NCBI RefSeq assembly: GCF_001592935.1
Contig: NZ_LRDB01000001.1
Coordinates: forward strand, 744,001 to 808,000
DNA length: 64,000 nt
DNA from: Roseivirga echinicomitans
GTDB lineage: Bacteria > Bacteroidota > Bacteroidia > Cytophagales > Cyclobacteriaceae
Direction of reading: 5' to 3'
The stretch's first letter is position 1. The number at the start of each line of letters is the position of its first letter. The notes beneath the pieces were generated by a model. The model was not told the DNA's origin and made no database searches. It saw only the letters and a program-made list of their open reading frames with translations. Both the position numbers and the translations under genes were made by a program. Below, one piece after another: positions 54,267-63,195 of this stretch.

Positions 54267-57200
54267 ATGAGGTTAAGTATTTCAATAGCCATAGCAGCCC
54301 TTGCTCTGCATAGCGCAAATATAGCGTTAAGTCAGATTAACACCTTTCCTTATAGTGAAAGTTTCGAAGGTGATTTTACTGTTGGCGATCAAGTGACTTT
54401 TATTTCAAACTGGACAGGTAATCAAGTCAAGAATAGCTCAAGAATTTTTCAGGGATCAGACGGCAGAACTGGCACTGCCTCTCTCAATATAATTCCTATT
54501 TCCTCTTTTTCTGGAGAGGTTTTAATCGCTTTGGACTTTACTGGAATCAACAATCCTCTTTTGTCTTTTTATGCGTATTCAAAAAAAAATGGGGGAGATG
54601 CCTCGACTAGGCCAGCTTTGGTCAGCTTCTCAACTTCTATTGATGGAGGTGATAATTTTCTAGACAATGTGTCTATTGGCGATGCCACTACTTTTCCCAA
54701 TAAGGATTCGACCAACTATACTAAGTATGAATACGAGTTACCCAACCAAGCCACGGGTCAGAGTAATGTAGTGGTGAAATTGAAAGTAGAAAGAGGCGAT
54801 GGAGCAGGCTCGGCAGCTGAGTTTGTGATCGATGATGTGAGTATTGTGGAACAAGTTTTAACTTTGGCGGTTAGCTCAACAACCGCTCCCAGTTCTACAT
54901 CCTTGGTAGTTAACTTTAACCAGGAGGTAACGGAAGCCACAGCCGAAGACAAGAGGAACTACAGTTTGGATAAGGGAGTAAAGGTGGTTTCTGCTTCGCG
55001 AACTGCAACCAATAAGGTTACATTAACCACTTCGGTAATGCAAAATGCTAATTATCAACTGACGGTGAATAATGTTGAAGATGCGGCAAGCTCTACTCCA
55101 GCAGTTAACTTAACATCTGCCTTTAGTTATGTTGAACCACTTTCTATTACAGCAGTTCGAGCACTTTCTAAAAACTCTGTTGAAGTAAGTTTCAATTTGA
55201 ATCTTGATCAAACCACTGCAGAAACAACATCGAACTATGTAATTGATAATGGAATTGGCAGCCCTACTTTGGTGGCGAGAAGTACAACAGAATTTAATAA
55301 AGTGGTGCTCACACTCGATACCGATCTTACGGAAAACAATTTGAGTTTAACGGTCAATGGAGTAAAGGATGCTTCTAGATTGGCCTCGACTACAAATTTG
55401 ACATCTAGTTTTTCTTATTTACCACTGGCAATTTCAAGTTTATTAACACTTTCAAATACTCAAGTTCAAGTAGTTTTTAATCAGAATGTAAAGGCCACTT
55501 CTGCGAATTTAGCGAGCAATTACAGCTTGGATTTTGGCTACGGCTCACCCAGTTCAGCGGTCAGAAATGATGCTGAGTTAAACAAAGTGGTGCTCACTTT
55601 TGCAACTGAGTTAGCAAATAATACATATCAGCTAACCATTAGTAGCGTGGCGAATGAAAGCGGAAATGCGCTGGCTTCTGCGCTAAAGAGTTCTGTGACC
55701 AATGCCACACAAACGGCTTATCGAACTTTGGTCATCAATGAAATTTTTGCAGATCCAACAGGCACGTCTCAACCTGACCCTCAAACCTTACCTTCTGGTA
55801 CATCGGATGAATTCATTGAGTTGTACAATAATGGAAGTAAAGCCATTGATTTGGCCAGTTTTGACATAACCGGAGGAACAATTGCCAGCTATGTTTTACA
55901 ACCTCAGGCTTATGTCATTTTAACCGCAACTTCAAATGTGACGGATTTTCAAACCTACGGAAACGTAGTAGGTGTCAGTTCATGGAATGGACTTTCTAAT
56001 GGAGGTGAACAACTATTGCTGAAGGATAACTTGGGTAATTTGGTGGACAGTCTCACTTTCAGTACCGATTGGTATAAAGATGATGCCAAAGCGGACGGTG
56101 GCTGGTCTATGGAGCAAATCAACCCAGGCCTGGTGTGCAGCGATATAAATAACTGGCAAGTTTCGAATAATGCTCAAGGTGCTACACCATCTGCGCAAAA
56201 CTCGGTGTATAATAACAGCCCTGATGTAAAGGCACCTAGTCTCACCGAAGTACGGATTGATTCGCCAAGTCAATTGACTCTGTTTTTTGATGAAATTATG
56301 GATGACGCCTCTGTTGGAGGAGCATCTTACACCTTAAGCGATGACGGAGCGATTGCTTCAAAGGCCGTGAACCAGACTACCCATAAATCTGTGGTGCTTT
56401 CCTTAACGACTCCCATGGTATCTGGAACGATTTACACAGTGTCGTTGACGGGTGTCATGGATTGTGCTGGCAATGAAATAGGGACAAACACATTAGAATT
56501 CTTATTCGACAACCTGGCACCAGTACTGCAGCGATTGATTTTTAAAGATTCCGCTACCATCGACATGGTTTTTGATGAGAATCTGAACAAGTCTTTGGCA
56601 GAAAGAGAAAGCAACTACTCCATCAACCTCGGAATCGGAAATCCGACAAAATCTATTGTGGATGCAAATAAAGATAGCCGTGTTCGATTGACTTTTGGAG
56701 CTTCAATGTCGATCGATTCGACTTATGAATTGACTTACGAAAACCTTGCAGACACACTCGATAATACGGTCGCCCCCACTTCGCTGACTTTCGATTTCGA
56801 GGATGAAATTGACACCGTGATTGTCATTTCAGCACAATTGCTTGATATATATTTCGATGCGGATGTCAATGAAACAACCGCAGAACAGCTGGCCAATTAT
56901 TGGGTAGATGGCGGTATTGGTAATCCCGTTGCCGCTTCGCTAGACAATACAAACCATCGATTGGTACACCTGGTGTTTCATACCAATTTTGACGAAAACT
57001 CGAATCAGTATATAAGTTTTGACGGGATTCAAGCCTTGGATAAAAGCTATCTTCAGTTGTTCAATGCCTCTTTTGTTTATGATACGGATGATCCAGATAT
57101 AGATTCTGTGGTGGTAGTTGACGAGCGTTCCCTGAGGGTTTATTTTGATGAAATTCTGGATGAAACTTCTGCTGAGTCAGTAAATAATTACACGGCAAAT

Positions 57201-60200
57201 AATGGTATCGGTAACCCTGCTTTGGTAACTAGACAGGAAGACAAACACTCGGTGTTACTACAATTTGCACAGGCATTTGAGCAAGAAGTGAAGAATCGTT
57301 TATCCATCACTGGAATTCAAGATTTATCAGGCAATGCGATTTCAACCCAACGTAATGAAGACTTTACTTATGATCGATTAGCACCTCGTTTGGTTGGACT
57401 TACCTTGACTAGCCCAACGACAATACTTGTCGAATTTTCCGAAGAGGTGATAAAGGGAATTGCTGAAAAGGTAAACAATTATTCGGTTGATAACGGAATT
57501 GGAGCCCCATTGACTGCAGTACGTACAGAAAAGAACACCAACATTGTTGAGCTTACTTTTTCAGCTTTAGGGAATAATCCTCAAAACACACTTCGTATTT
57601 CTAACATTTCAGATGTGTTTAAAAACGGGTTGCCAGTTGATTTAGCGGCTACTTTTTCAAGCTTAAAACCAATCTTAGGAACGTTTACCGTATTGAATGA
57701 CACTACGATTCAAATGCAGTTTACCAAAGCTTTGAATAAGACCGCTACTGAAAATATTGGGAATTATGCTTTTGATAATGACCTAGGTTTGAAGTCGGCT
57801 GTACAAGACCTAGCCGATGCTTCACTAGTCACGCTGAACCTGACAATTCCTCTAAAGGAAGACTTAAAATACCGTTTAGTGATGCAGCAATTATTGGATG
57901 CTGACGGCAATACCTCTGAGGTAATCAGTTATGATTTTACTTATAACACTCATATTGTATCCATTCAAATCCTTAGTCAGAACAGTTTGGTACTTACTTT
58001 TGATCAGGAGTTAGATGAAGCCGCAGCAGAAGCTATTCAAAACTATGTTTTGAATTCCGGCATCGGAAACCCTATTTCTGCTGTACGAAGTCCAGGTGAT
58101 TTTAAGTTGGTGACCCTTCTTTTCAATACTAATTTTGAGGAAGGAATTAATTACGAACTCACAGTGCAGAACATTAAGGATTTATTCGGCTTCACGATAA
58201 ATAGCTCACGAAATAAGCTGAACTATGACCTCACTCCGCCTGTGATTTTGGAAGTCAATTCTAAATACCTGAATGAAATTGAGGTGGTTTTTAACGAGTC
58301 GCTGAATGTAGCTACTGCTAGGACTATTAATCACTATTCGTTGAATAACGGAGTTGGAAATCCAACGTCTGCCACTTTGATGGCTGACTCTTCTACAAAA
58401 GTATTATTGAAATTTGGTGTAACATTGACCAATTCCATGGCCTATCAGCTTACAGTGGATAGGGTTCAAGACAAACAGGGAAATGCGATTGACGCTGCAG
58501 CTTTCGACTTTATCTATTCCACCCCTGTTACTCCAGCTTTTCGAGATTTAGTAATCAATGAAATCTATTTCGACACAAGGGTCACCTCCAACTTACCTAA
58601 TGCTGAGTTTATAGAGCTTTACAATCGTGGAAATGAGAATATTGAACTGCGAGACTTTTTACTTACCGACAAAAGAGACACAGCAGTGTTTACCACTCAA
58701 ACCTTGGGCCCAGGTGAATATTTGGCGGTGACAAGCCAAGGAGCAGTAACACAATATTTAAATTATGGGAAAGCTATTGGCCTAAAAAGTTTCCCATCGT
58801 TGTCGAACACAGGAGAAACGGTTTACTTACTGGGGAGAAATAAGGTAGTAATTGACTCGATTGCTTACGATCAGTCTTTTTATAATGATGCAACAAAAGT
58901 TGATGGAGGTTTTTCTGTGGAGCTAATTAATCCCGAAAAACCTTGTTTTGAATACACCAATTTTGCTGCTTCCGTTTCCCCGAATGGAGGGACACCGGGC
59001 AGTGAGAATTCGGTATTTAATGTTTTGGCAGATGTAGCGGCTCCGTCTGTGAACAAACTGGAAGTGATTTCTACTACCGAATTGAAATTGACTTTTGACG
59101 AAGCTATGGATATTGGCACTTTGATTCCTGCCAACTTCTCTTTGCAAAATGGTGTTTCTGTGGTTTCTGCAAGCGTGCTTAATCCTTTTGGCAGAAGCAT
59201 ACAATTGAAACTGAATAAGGAATTTGCAAAAGGCCATGAGCTTTCGCTTACTATAAGTGGCATTAAAGACTGCTCAGGTAATGCGCTATCTATAAATAAT
59301 TTCACCTTTGTAGAAGGTGATAACCCAGTATTTCATGAGCTTTTGATTACCGAAATTATGGCCACGCCTAGCCCAAGTAAAGGGTTGCCAGGGGTAGAGT
59401 ATGTAGAGATTTATAATAACTCGGGTCGAATTATTGATTTGGAAGGTCTCTTTTTTGGTAATAATGACGGGGATTATAAACTGACAAAGAAGAACATGCT
59501 ACCATATACATATTTGATTTTATCAAGCAATTCAGCCACAGCAACTTTGGCTGTTTATGGTGATGTGTTGGGCGTAAACTCATTTCCAACTTTGACTATT
59601 GAAGATGAGGCGAAACTCAAAGACGCTAATGGAAATATCATTTTTGAAGTGACTTATGACCGCAGTTATTATCAGTCTGATACCAAGGATAATGGAGGCT
59701 ATAGCATGGAGTTGATCAATCCTTTGGCTACTTGTTTCGATAAGAGTAATTGGATTGCTTCAAATAGTGCGAATGGAGGAACGCCAGGTATTCAGAATTC
59801 AGTTTTTGACACCACGCCAGACACTACGGCTCCATTAGTAATCTTGCTTTCTACGGAATCAGAAACACAGCTGAAAATTACTTTTAATGAAGCCATGAAT
59901 ACAGCTTCAATTTTGACTTCGGCTGTAAATCTTTCTAGCGGACTTCAGGTCGCTAGCATTGAAATTCTTGATGATTATGGTCAAGAAATTTTAGTAAACT
60001 TATTTAGTGCCTTTCAGCGAGGAAAGGTGTATTCAATCACACTCTCTGGCGTTAGCGATTGCGAAGGAAATGTGATTTCAACCGTAACCAAGAACTTTTC
60101 ATTGGGAGCCGTTCCGTCATATCAAGAACTTATTATCACCGAGATTATGGCCAACCCAGCTCCTTCGCAGGGCTTGCCCGTAGTGGAATATATAGAGGTT

Positions 60201-61736
60201 TTTAATGCTTCCTCTAAAATAATTTCTTTGGCAGATTTAACACTTTCTGATGGTTCAAGCTCAACCAAATTGGGTAACTTCAACCTTAATCCATCTGAAT
60301 TTTCAATCCTTACAGCTAATTCCGATAAGGGCGAACTCGAACCCTATGGTAATGTTTTGGGTGTAGCGAGCTGGCCAAGCTTAAATACAAGTGGCGATAA
60401 TGTTTCGCTTAAGCTGGGTGATCAAATAATTCATAGTGTTGTTTACTCTTCTGCTTGGTATCGTTCCTCTTCAAAGGCAGATGGAGGTTTTAGTTTAGAA
60501 TTGATCGACCTGAGTTACCCGTGCGTAGAGCAGCCCAATTGGAAGGCCTCGGAGGCATTGGTAGGAGGGACGCCTGGGGCACCTAACTCTGTCAATGGAA
60601 GTAATCCAGATTTGACCGGGCCTGAGTTGATTAAAGCTGTGGCTTTAAATGCCAATCAAATTCAGCTCATGTTTAATGAGAAATTTGACTACTCTTCTTT
60701 AAACGCGAGTAACATTTCCATATCAGGAGGGGTTTCTGTTTCCCATATCAACATTATGCCTGGGTATAAGTCCGCCACTTTAGATTTAACTAACTCACTT
60801 ACATCAAATACAGCCTATCAACTTACAGTAGAGAATATTACTGATTGCAGTGGTAATCTCATTTTGGCAAATGCTAGACAAGCCACTGTTGTGATAGCCG
60901 TGGAAGCCGAACCTTTGGACATTATTGTCAATGAAATCCTTTTCAATCCTAAAACAGGAGGGGTAAAGTTTGTCGAGGTTTATAATCAATCGAACAAATA
61001 CATTAACCTTAAAAACTGGAGAATAGAGGGCAAAACAAATGATAGAGTGATCTCTACAGAGGATATTATAATTGCTCCTTCTGGTTATAAAACCATTACA
61101 ACAGATGGTGATATTCTGAAAAACCAATATGCGAGAACAGAACTCACCACTGTATTAAAAATGGGTGCCTTACCAAACTTACCTTCTGATGCCGGAATGG
61201 TTCGGCTTATTAATAGTAATGCCGTTGTGATTGATGAGGTAGAATATGATGAAGCTTATCATTCTTCCCTGCTGAGTTCAATAGACGGTGTTTCGCTTGA
61301 GAGAATTCGTTTTTCTGGGCTGTCGAATGATGCTAACAATTGGCAGTCGGCTTCTAGTCAGTCTGGCTACGCTACCCCAGGCTATCAGAATTCTCAAGCG
61401 CAAAGACAGCCTACAAATGTGGCTACCCTCAATATAGAGCCAAAAGCATTTGCACCAGATGTAGCGGGAAGCGCTAGCTTTACGACTATTAACTATGAAT
61501 TCGATAATACAGGGAATGTAGTAACGGTTTCGATTTACGATTCAAATGGAAATCTAATTAAAAACCTTTCGCAAAACTCTATAGTAGGTACTTCTGGGTT
61601 TTTTCGTTGGGATGGAACAACAAACATGGGAAAAAAGGTGCGTTTAGGTTATTATTTGATTCTGTTTGAAATTATAGAACCCTCAGGAAAAGTAACCCTC
61701 AAGAAGGAAACGGTAGCAATAGGAACTCGCCTCTGA
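54267..61736 (+). CDS. Giant modular surface protein with Ig-like and lamin-tail domains
   Basis: A 2489-residue exported protein, the largest in the window. After a signal peptide (to about ALSQ) comes a beta-rich domain of about 165 residues, then Ig-like modules (14 counted by eye, about 95 residues each) with the motif NNYxxDNGIGxP at a fixed place, and five lamin-tail-like (LTD) modules with VINEIxxxP, EFIELYN and GGxSxELINP...GGTPGxxNSV. The order is 3 Ig, LTD, 8 Ig, LTD, Ig, LTD, Ig, LTD, Ig, LTD, then a C-terminal FlgD-like Ig or T9SS-like domain ending LGYYLILFEI...TVAIG. The T9SS role is inferred. Likely a cell-surface adhesin or structural protein. The ATG at 54267 follows no strong ribosome-binding site. 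Confidence 0.85.
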   Translation: MRLSISIAIAALALHSANIALSQINTFPYSESFEGDFTVGDQVTFISNWTGNQVKNSSRIFQGSDGRTGTASLNIIPISSFSGEVLIALDFTGINNPLLSFYAYSKKNGGDASTRPALVSFSTSIDGGDNFLDNVSIGDATTFPNKDSTNYTKYEYELPNQATGQSNVVVKLKVERGDGAGSAAEFVIDDVSIVEQVLTLAVSSTTAPSSTSLVVNFNQEVTEATAEDKRNYSLDKGVKVVSASRTATNKVTLTTSVMQNANYQLTVNNVEDAASSTPAVNLTSAFSYVEPLSITAVRALSKNSVEVSFNLNLDQTTAETTSNYVIDNGIGSPTLVARSTTEFNKVVLTLDTDLTENNLSLTVNGVKDASRLASTTNLTSSFSYLPLAISSLLTLSNTQVQVVFNQNVKATSANLASNYSLDFGYGSPSSAVRNDAELNKVVLTFATELANNTYQLTISSVANESGNALASALKSSVTNATQTAYRTLVINEIFADPTGTSQPDPQTLPSGTSDEFIELYNNGSKAIDLASFDITGGTIASYVLQPQAYVILTATSNVTDFQTYGNVVGVSSWNGLSNGGEQLLLKDNLGNLVDSLTFSTDWYKDDAKADGGWSMEQINPGLVCSDINNWQVSNNAQGATPSAQNSVYNNSPDVKAPSLTEVRIDSPSQLTLFFDEIMDDASVGGASYTLSDDGAIASKAVNQTTHKSVVLSLTTPMVSGTIYTVSLTGVMDCAGNEIGTNTLEFLFDNLAPVLQRLIFKDSATIDMVFDENLNKSLAERESNYSINLGIGNPTKSIVDANKDSRVRLTFGASMSIDSTYELTYENLADTLDNTVAPTSLTFDFEDEIDTVIVISAQLLDIYFDADVNETTAEQLANYWVDGGIGNPVAASLDNTNHRLVHLVFHTNFDENSNQYISFDGIQALDKSYLQLFNASFVYDTDDPDIDSVVVVDERSLRVYFDEILDETSAESVNNYTANNGIGNPALVTRQEDKHSVLLQFAQAFEQEVKNRLSITGIQDLSGNAISTQRNEDFTYDRLAPRLVGLTLTSPTTILVEFSEEVIKGIAEKVNNYSVDNGIGAPLTAVRTEKNTNIVELTFSALGNNPQNTLRISNISDVFKNGLPVDLAATFSSLKPILGTFTVLNDTTIQMQFTKALNKTATENIGNYAFDNDLGLKSAVQDLADASLVTLNLTIPLKEDLKYRLVMQQLLDADGNTSEVISYDFTYNTHIVSIQILSQNSLVLTFDQELDEAAAEAIQNYVLNSGIGNPISAVRSPGDFKLVTLLFNTNFEEGINYELTVQNIKDLFGFTINSSRNKLNYDLTPPVILEVNSKYLNEIEVVFNESLNVATARTINHYSLNNGVGNPTSATLMADSSTKVLLKFGVTLTNSMAYQLTVDRVQDKQGNAIDAAAFDFIYSTPVTPAFRDLVINEIYFDTRVTSNLPNAEFIELYNRGNENIELRDFLLTDKRDTAVFTTQTLGPGEYLAVTSQGAVTQYLNYGKAIGLKSFPSLSNTGETVYLLGRNKVVIDSIAYDQSFYNDATKVDGGFSVELINPEKPCFEYTNFAASVSPNGGTPGSENSVFNVLADVAAPSVNKLEVISTTELKLTFDEAMDIGTLIPANFSLQNGVSVVSASVLNPFGRSIQLKLNKEFAKGHELSLTISGIKDCSGNALSINNFTFVEGDNPVFHELLITEIMATPSPSKGLPGVEYVEIYNNSGRIIDLEGLFFGNNDGDYKLTKKNMLPYTYLILSSNSATATLAVYGDVLGVNSFPTLTIEDEAKLKDANGNIIFEVTYDRSYYQSDTKDNGGYSMELINPLATCFDKSNWIASNSANGGTPGIQNSVFDTTPDTTAPLVILLSTESETQLKITFNEAMNTASILTSAVNLSSGLQVASIEILDDYGQEILVNLFSAFQRGKVYSITLSGVSDCEGNVISTVTKNFSLGAVPSYQELIITEIMANPAPSQGLPVVEYIEVFNASSKIISLADLTLSDGSSSTKLGNFNLNPSEFSILTANSDKGELEPYGNVLGVASWPSLNTSGDNVSLKLGDQIIHSVVYSSAWYRSSSKADGGFSLELIDLSYPCVEQPNWKASEALVGGTPGAPNSVNGSNPDLTGPELIKAVALNANQIQLMFNEKFDYSSLNASNISISGGVSVSHINIMPGYKSATLDLTNSLTSNTAYQLTVENITDCSGNLILANARQATVVIAVEAEPLDIIVNEILFNPKTGGVKFVEVYNQSNKYINLKNWRIEGKTNDRVISTEDIIIAPSGYKTITTDGDILKNQYARTELTTVLKMGALPNLPSDAGMVRLINSNAVVIDEVEYDEAYHSSLLSSIDGVSLERIRFSGLSNDANNWQSASSQSGYATPGYQNSQAQRQPTNVATLNIEPKAFAPDVAGSASFTTINYEFDNTGNVVTVSIYDSNGNLIKNLSQNSIVGTSGFFRWDGTTNMGKKVRLGYYLILFEIIEPSGKVTLKKETVAIGTRL
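54857..55726 (+). repeat. Ig-like modules 1-3 of the giant protein
   Basis: Three consecutive protein-level repeats of about 95 residues: residues about 197-487. Each has a central Asn-Tyr strand (NYSLD, NYVIDNGIG, NYSLDFGYG) and the ending SFSY or a related strand. DNA-level identity is low, so these are old duplications. Confidence 0.8.
55727..56220 (+). repeat. LTD module 1 of the giant protein
   Basis: About 165 residues starting LVINEIFADPTG, with DEFIELYNNGSKAIDL, YGNVVGVSSWNGLSNGG and KADGGWSMEQINPGLVCSD. The motif order recurs in the four later copies. Confidence 0.78.
56221..58542 (+). repeat. Ig-like modules 4-11 of the giant protein
   Basis: Eight consecutive Ig-like modules of about 95-100 residues (residues about 652-1425), the longest uninterrupted array. 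Most carry NNY followed by DNGIGNP or close variants at about residue 40 of the module. Confidence 0.8.
58545..61413 (+). repeat. Alternating LTD and Ig-like modules of the giant protein
   Basis: LTD modules 2 to 5 start near 58545, 59335, 60118 and 60916, each followed or preceded by a single Ig-like module (59038, 59826, 60604). Each LTD ends with GG[TS]PG and NSV before the next Ig-like module starts with a D-x-x-x-P hinge. The regular alternation differs from the upstream tandem Ig array. Confidence 0.75.
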
Positions 61737-62189
61737 TTTTGATCCTGCCATTATAATAGATACAAAATTAACCGCTTATGATGAAATTGCATTGGCCTGT
61801 GAGGGAATATGCGCGAGGAATTGTTATATTAGGAGAGACTAATTTAAGAACCATCTAATACCCAACTAAATGAATTGTTTAATAAATAATGCAATCGATT
61901 TTAACCTGAAAAAGGGTAGAAAGATCGAAGTGATTAATCGATACCTGAGAATAAAGTACAGAGTGCAAATTGATAGCTTTTCTATTATGAAAAGAATGCA
62001 GGCTCTGAACGTTCAATACTGAATTAGCCAGATAGCCTAATAAAAATGAGGCAACGGGTCTTTTTTGCAATAAGAAACTATAATATCGTTGTGCTGTCCT
62101 CTTAAAAATTAATTGAAAGCCTTTGCGTTCTCTTTGAGGTCGTCTATTTTAGTGCGACTTTTATACCACTACATTTAAACAAGCTAATT
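61737..62189. other. 453-base region with no supported gene
   Basis: The stretch lies between the giant protein and the DksA-like gene. Short frames exist (for example 61870-62022, 50 codons, plus strand; a minus-strand frame at 61879-62070), but none shows a family motif, signal peptide or ribosome-binding site. A likely promoter for the downstream gene lies at 62122-62152. No terminator is obvious after the giant gene. Confidence 0.6.
62122..62152 (+). promoter_or_regulatory. Promoter of the DksA-like gene
   Basis: TTTG (62122-62125), 19 bases, then TATTTTAG (62145-62152), one mismatch from TAnnTTTG. Leader to the ATG at 62190 is about 31 bases. Confidence 0.6.
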
Positions 62190-62576
62190 ATGAGCCAAGG
62201 AGAAAGAACAAGATATTCTGACAGTGAATTAAAGGAATTTGAAGCGCTCATCAATGACAAGTTGGAAAAGGCTAAAAGTGAGTTCAATGAATTAAAAAGG
62301 AGTATTTCAAAAGGAGGAGATACAGGGACAGATATAACCAACAACTCTACCAAAGTTTTGGAGGATGGAGCGGATACATTAGAAAAGGAGAACCTTAATC
62401 AGTTGGCTGCTAGACAACAGAAATTTATCAGCAACTTAGAGAATGCCTTGATTAGAATTAAGAATGGCACCTATGGAATATGTGTTGATACGGGTAAACT
62501 TATTTCAAAAGAAAGGCTGAAAGCAGTACCTCATACCATGCACTCTATTGAAGCTAAATTGGCTCAAAAGAGTTAG
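62190..62576 (+). CDS. DksA/TraR-type protein with degenerate zinc finger
   Basis: A 128-residue DksA/TraR-family protein. A coiled-coil N-terminus (about 10-90) leads to the zinc-finger region YGICVDTGKLISKERLKAVPHTM. The family's four Cys are not kept: only one Cys is present here, with Asp, His and His at or near the other positions, as in Cys-poor DksA variants. Family role is to bind RNA polymerase and modulate promoters; whether zinc is bound is unclear. The stop overlaps the scpB start by one base (TAGTG). Confidence 0.82.
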   Translation: MSQGERTRYSDSELKEFEALINDKLEKAKSEFNELKRSISKGGDTGTDITNNSTKVLEDGADTLEKENLNQLAARQQKFISNLENALIRIKNGTYGICVDTGKLISKERLKAVPHTMHSIEAKLAQKS

Positions 62577-63145
62577 TGGATTTTCTCGGAAACCATATTG
62601 AAGCCCTCGTTTTTTGTTCTGAAAAACCAATTAAAGTAGCTGAACTCAAGTCCTGTTTGAGTGAAATGTTTGAGGCGGATGTGCCAGAACAAGATATTTT
62701 GGATGCTTTAAATAAGATCGAGGAGAAATACTTAGGTGATGAGTACCCCTTTACTATATTTAAAAGTGGGGGGGGATATCATTTTCTTACCAAGCCTGCT
62801 TATCAAGCCAGTATTAGCATTTTACTCAAGCAGCAATCAAAGAAAAGACTTTCTACCTCCGCTTTAGAAACTCTTTCCATTATTGCATACAAACAACCGG
62901 TTACCAAATCTGAAATGGAGCAAATCCGCGGTGTAAACTGCGATTATGCCGTTCAGAAATTATTGGAAAAGGAGCTGGTTGAGATTAAAGGTAAATCTGA
63001 AAACGTAGGTAGACCGTTAATTTACGGAACTTCGGAAAAATTTATGGACTACTTTGGTATCAACAGTCTTAAAGATTTACCCACCCCAAAAGACTTTGCC
63101 ACAGAAGAAAACGAAATAGGCGAACCTACAGAAGAAGATTCATAG
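62576..63145 (+). CDS. scpB: Segregation and condensation protein B
   Basis: A 189-residue ScpB, a winged-helix partner of SMC-ScpA in chromosome condensation. IEALVFCSEKPIKVAELKSCL at the start and STSALETLSIIAYKQPVTKSEMEQIRGVNCDYAVQKLLEKELVE in the middle are diagnostic (long motif read in segments). The start is GTG at 62576, overlapping the DksA-like stop by one base. The C-terminus is acidic. Confidence 0.92.
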   Translation: MDFLGNHIEALVFCSEKPIKVAELKSCLSEMFEADVPEQDILDALNKIEEKYLGDEYPFTIFKSGGGYHFLTKPAYQASISILLKQQSKKRLSTSALETLSIIAYKQPVTKSEMEQIRGVNCDYAVQKLLEKELVEIKGKSENVGRPLIYGTSEKFMDYFGINSLKDLPTPKDFATEENEIGEPTEEDS

Positions 63146-63195
63146 ATAAGCTTTTCGTACCTTTGTCTATATTCCAGTAGAGATACTGCATTATT

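Noticed and set aside
54857-61413. Repeats of the giant gene as a CRISPR array or DNA tandem repeat
   Set aside because: Periodicity is at the protein level, units are about 285 bases or more with low DNA identity, and the frame is uninterrupted.
61879-62070. 63-codon minus-strand frame in the intergenic gap
   Set aside because: No ribosome-binding site, no motif, and overlapping a plus-strand frame of similar quality.
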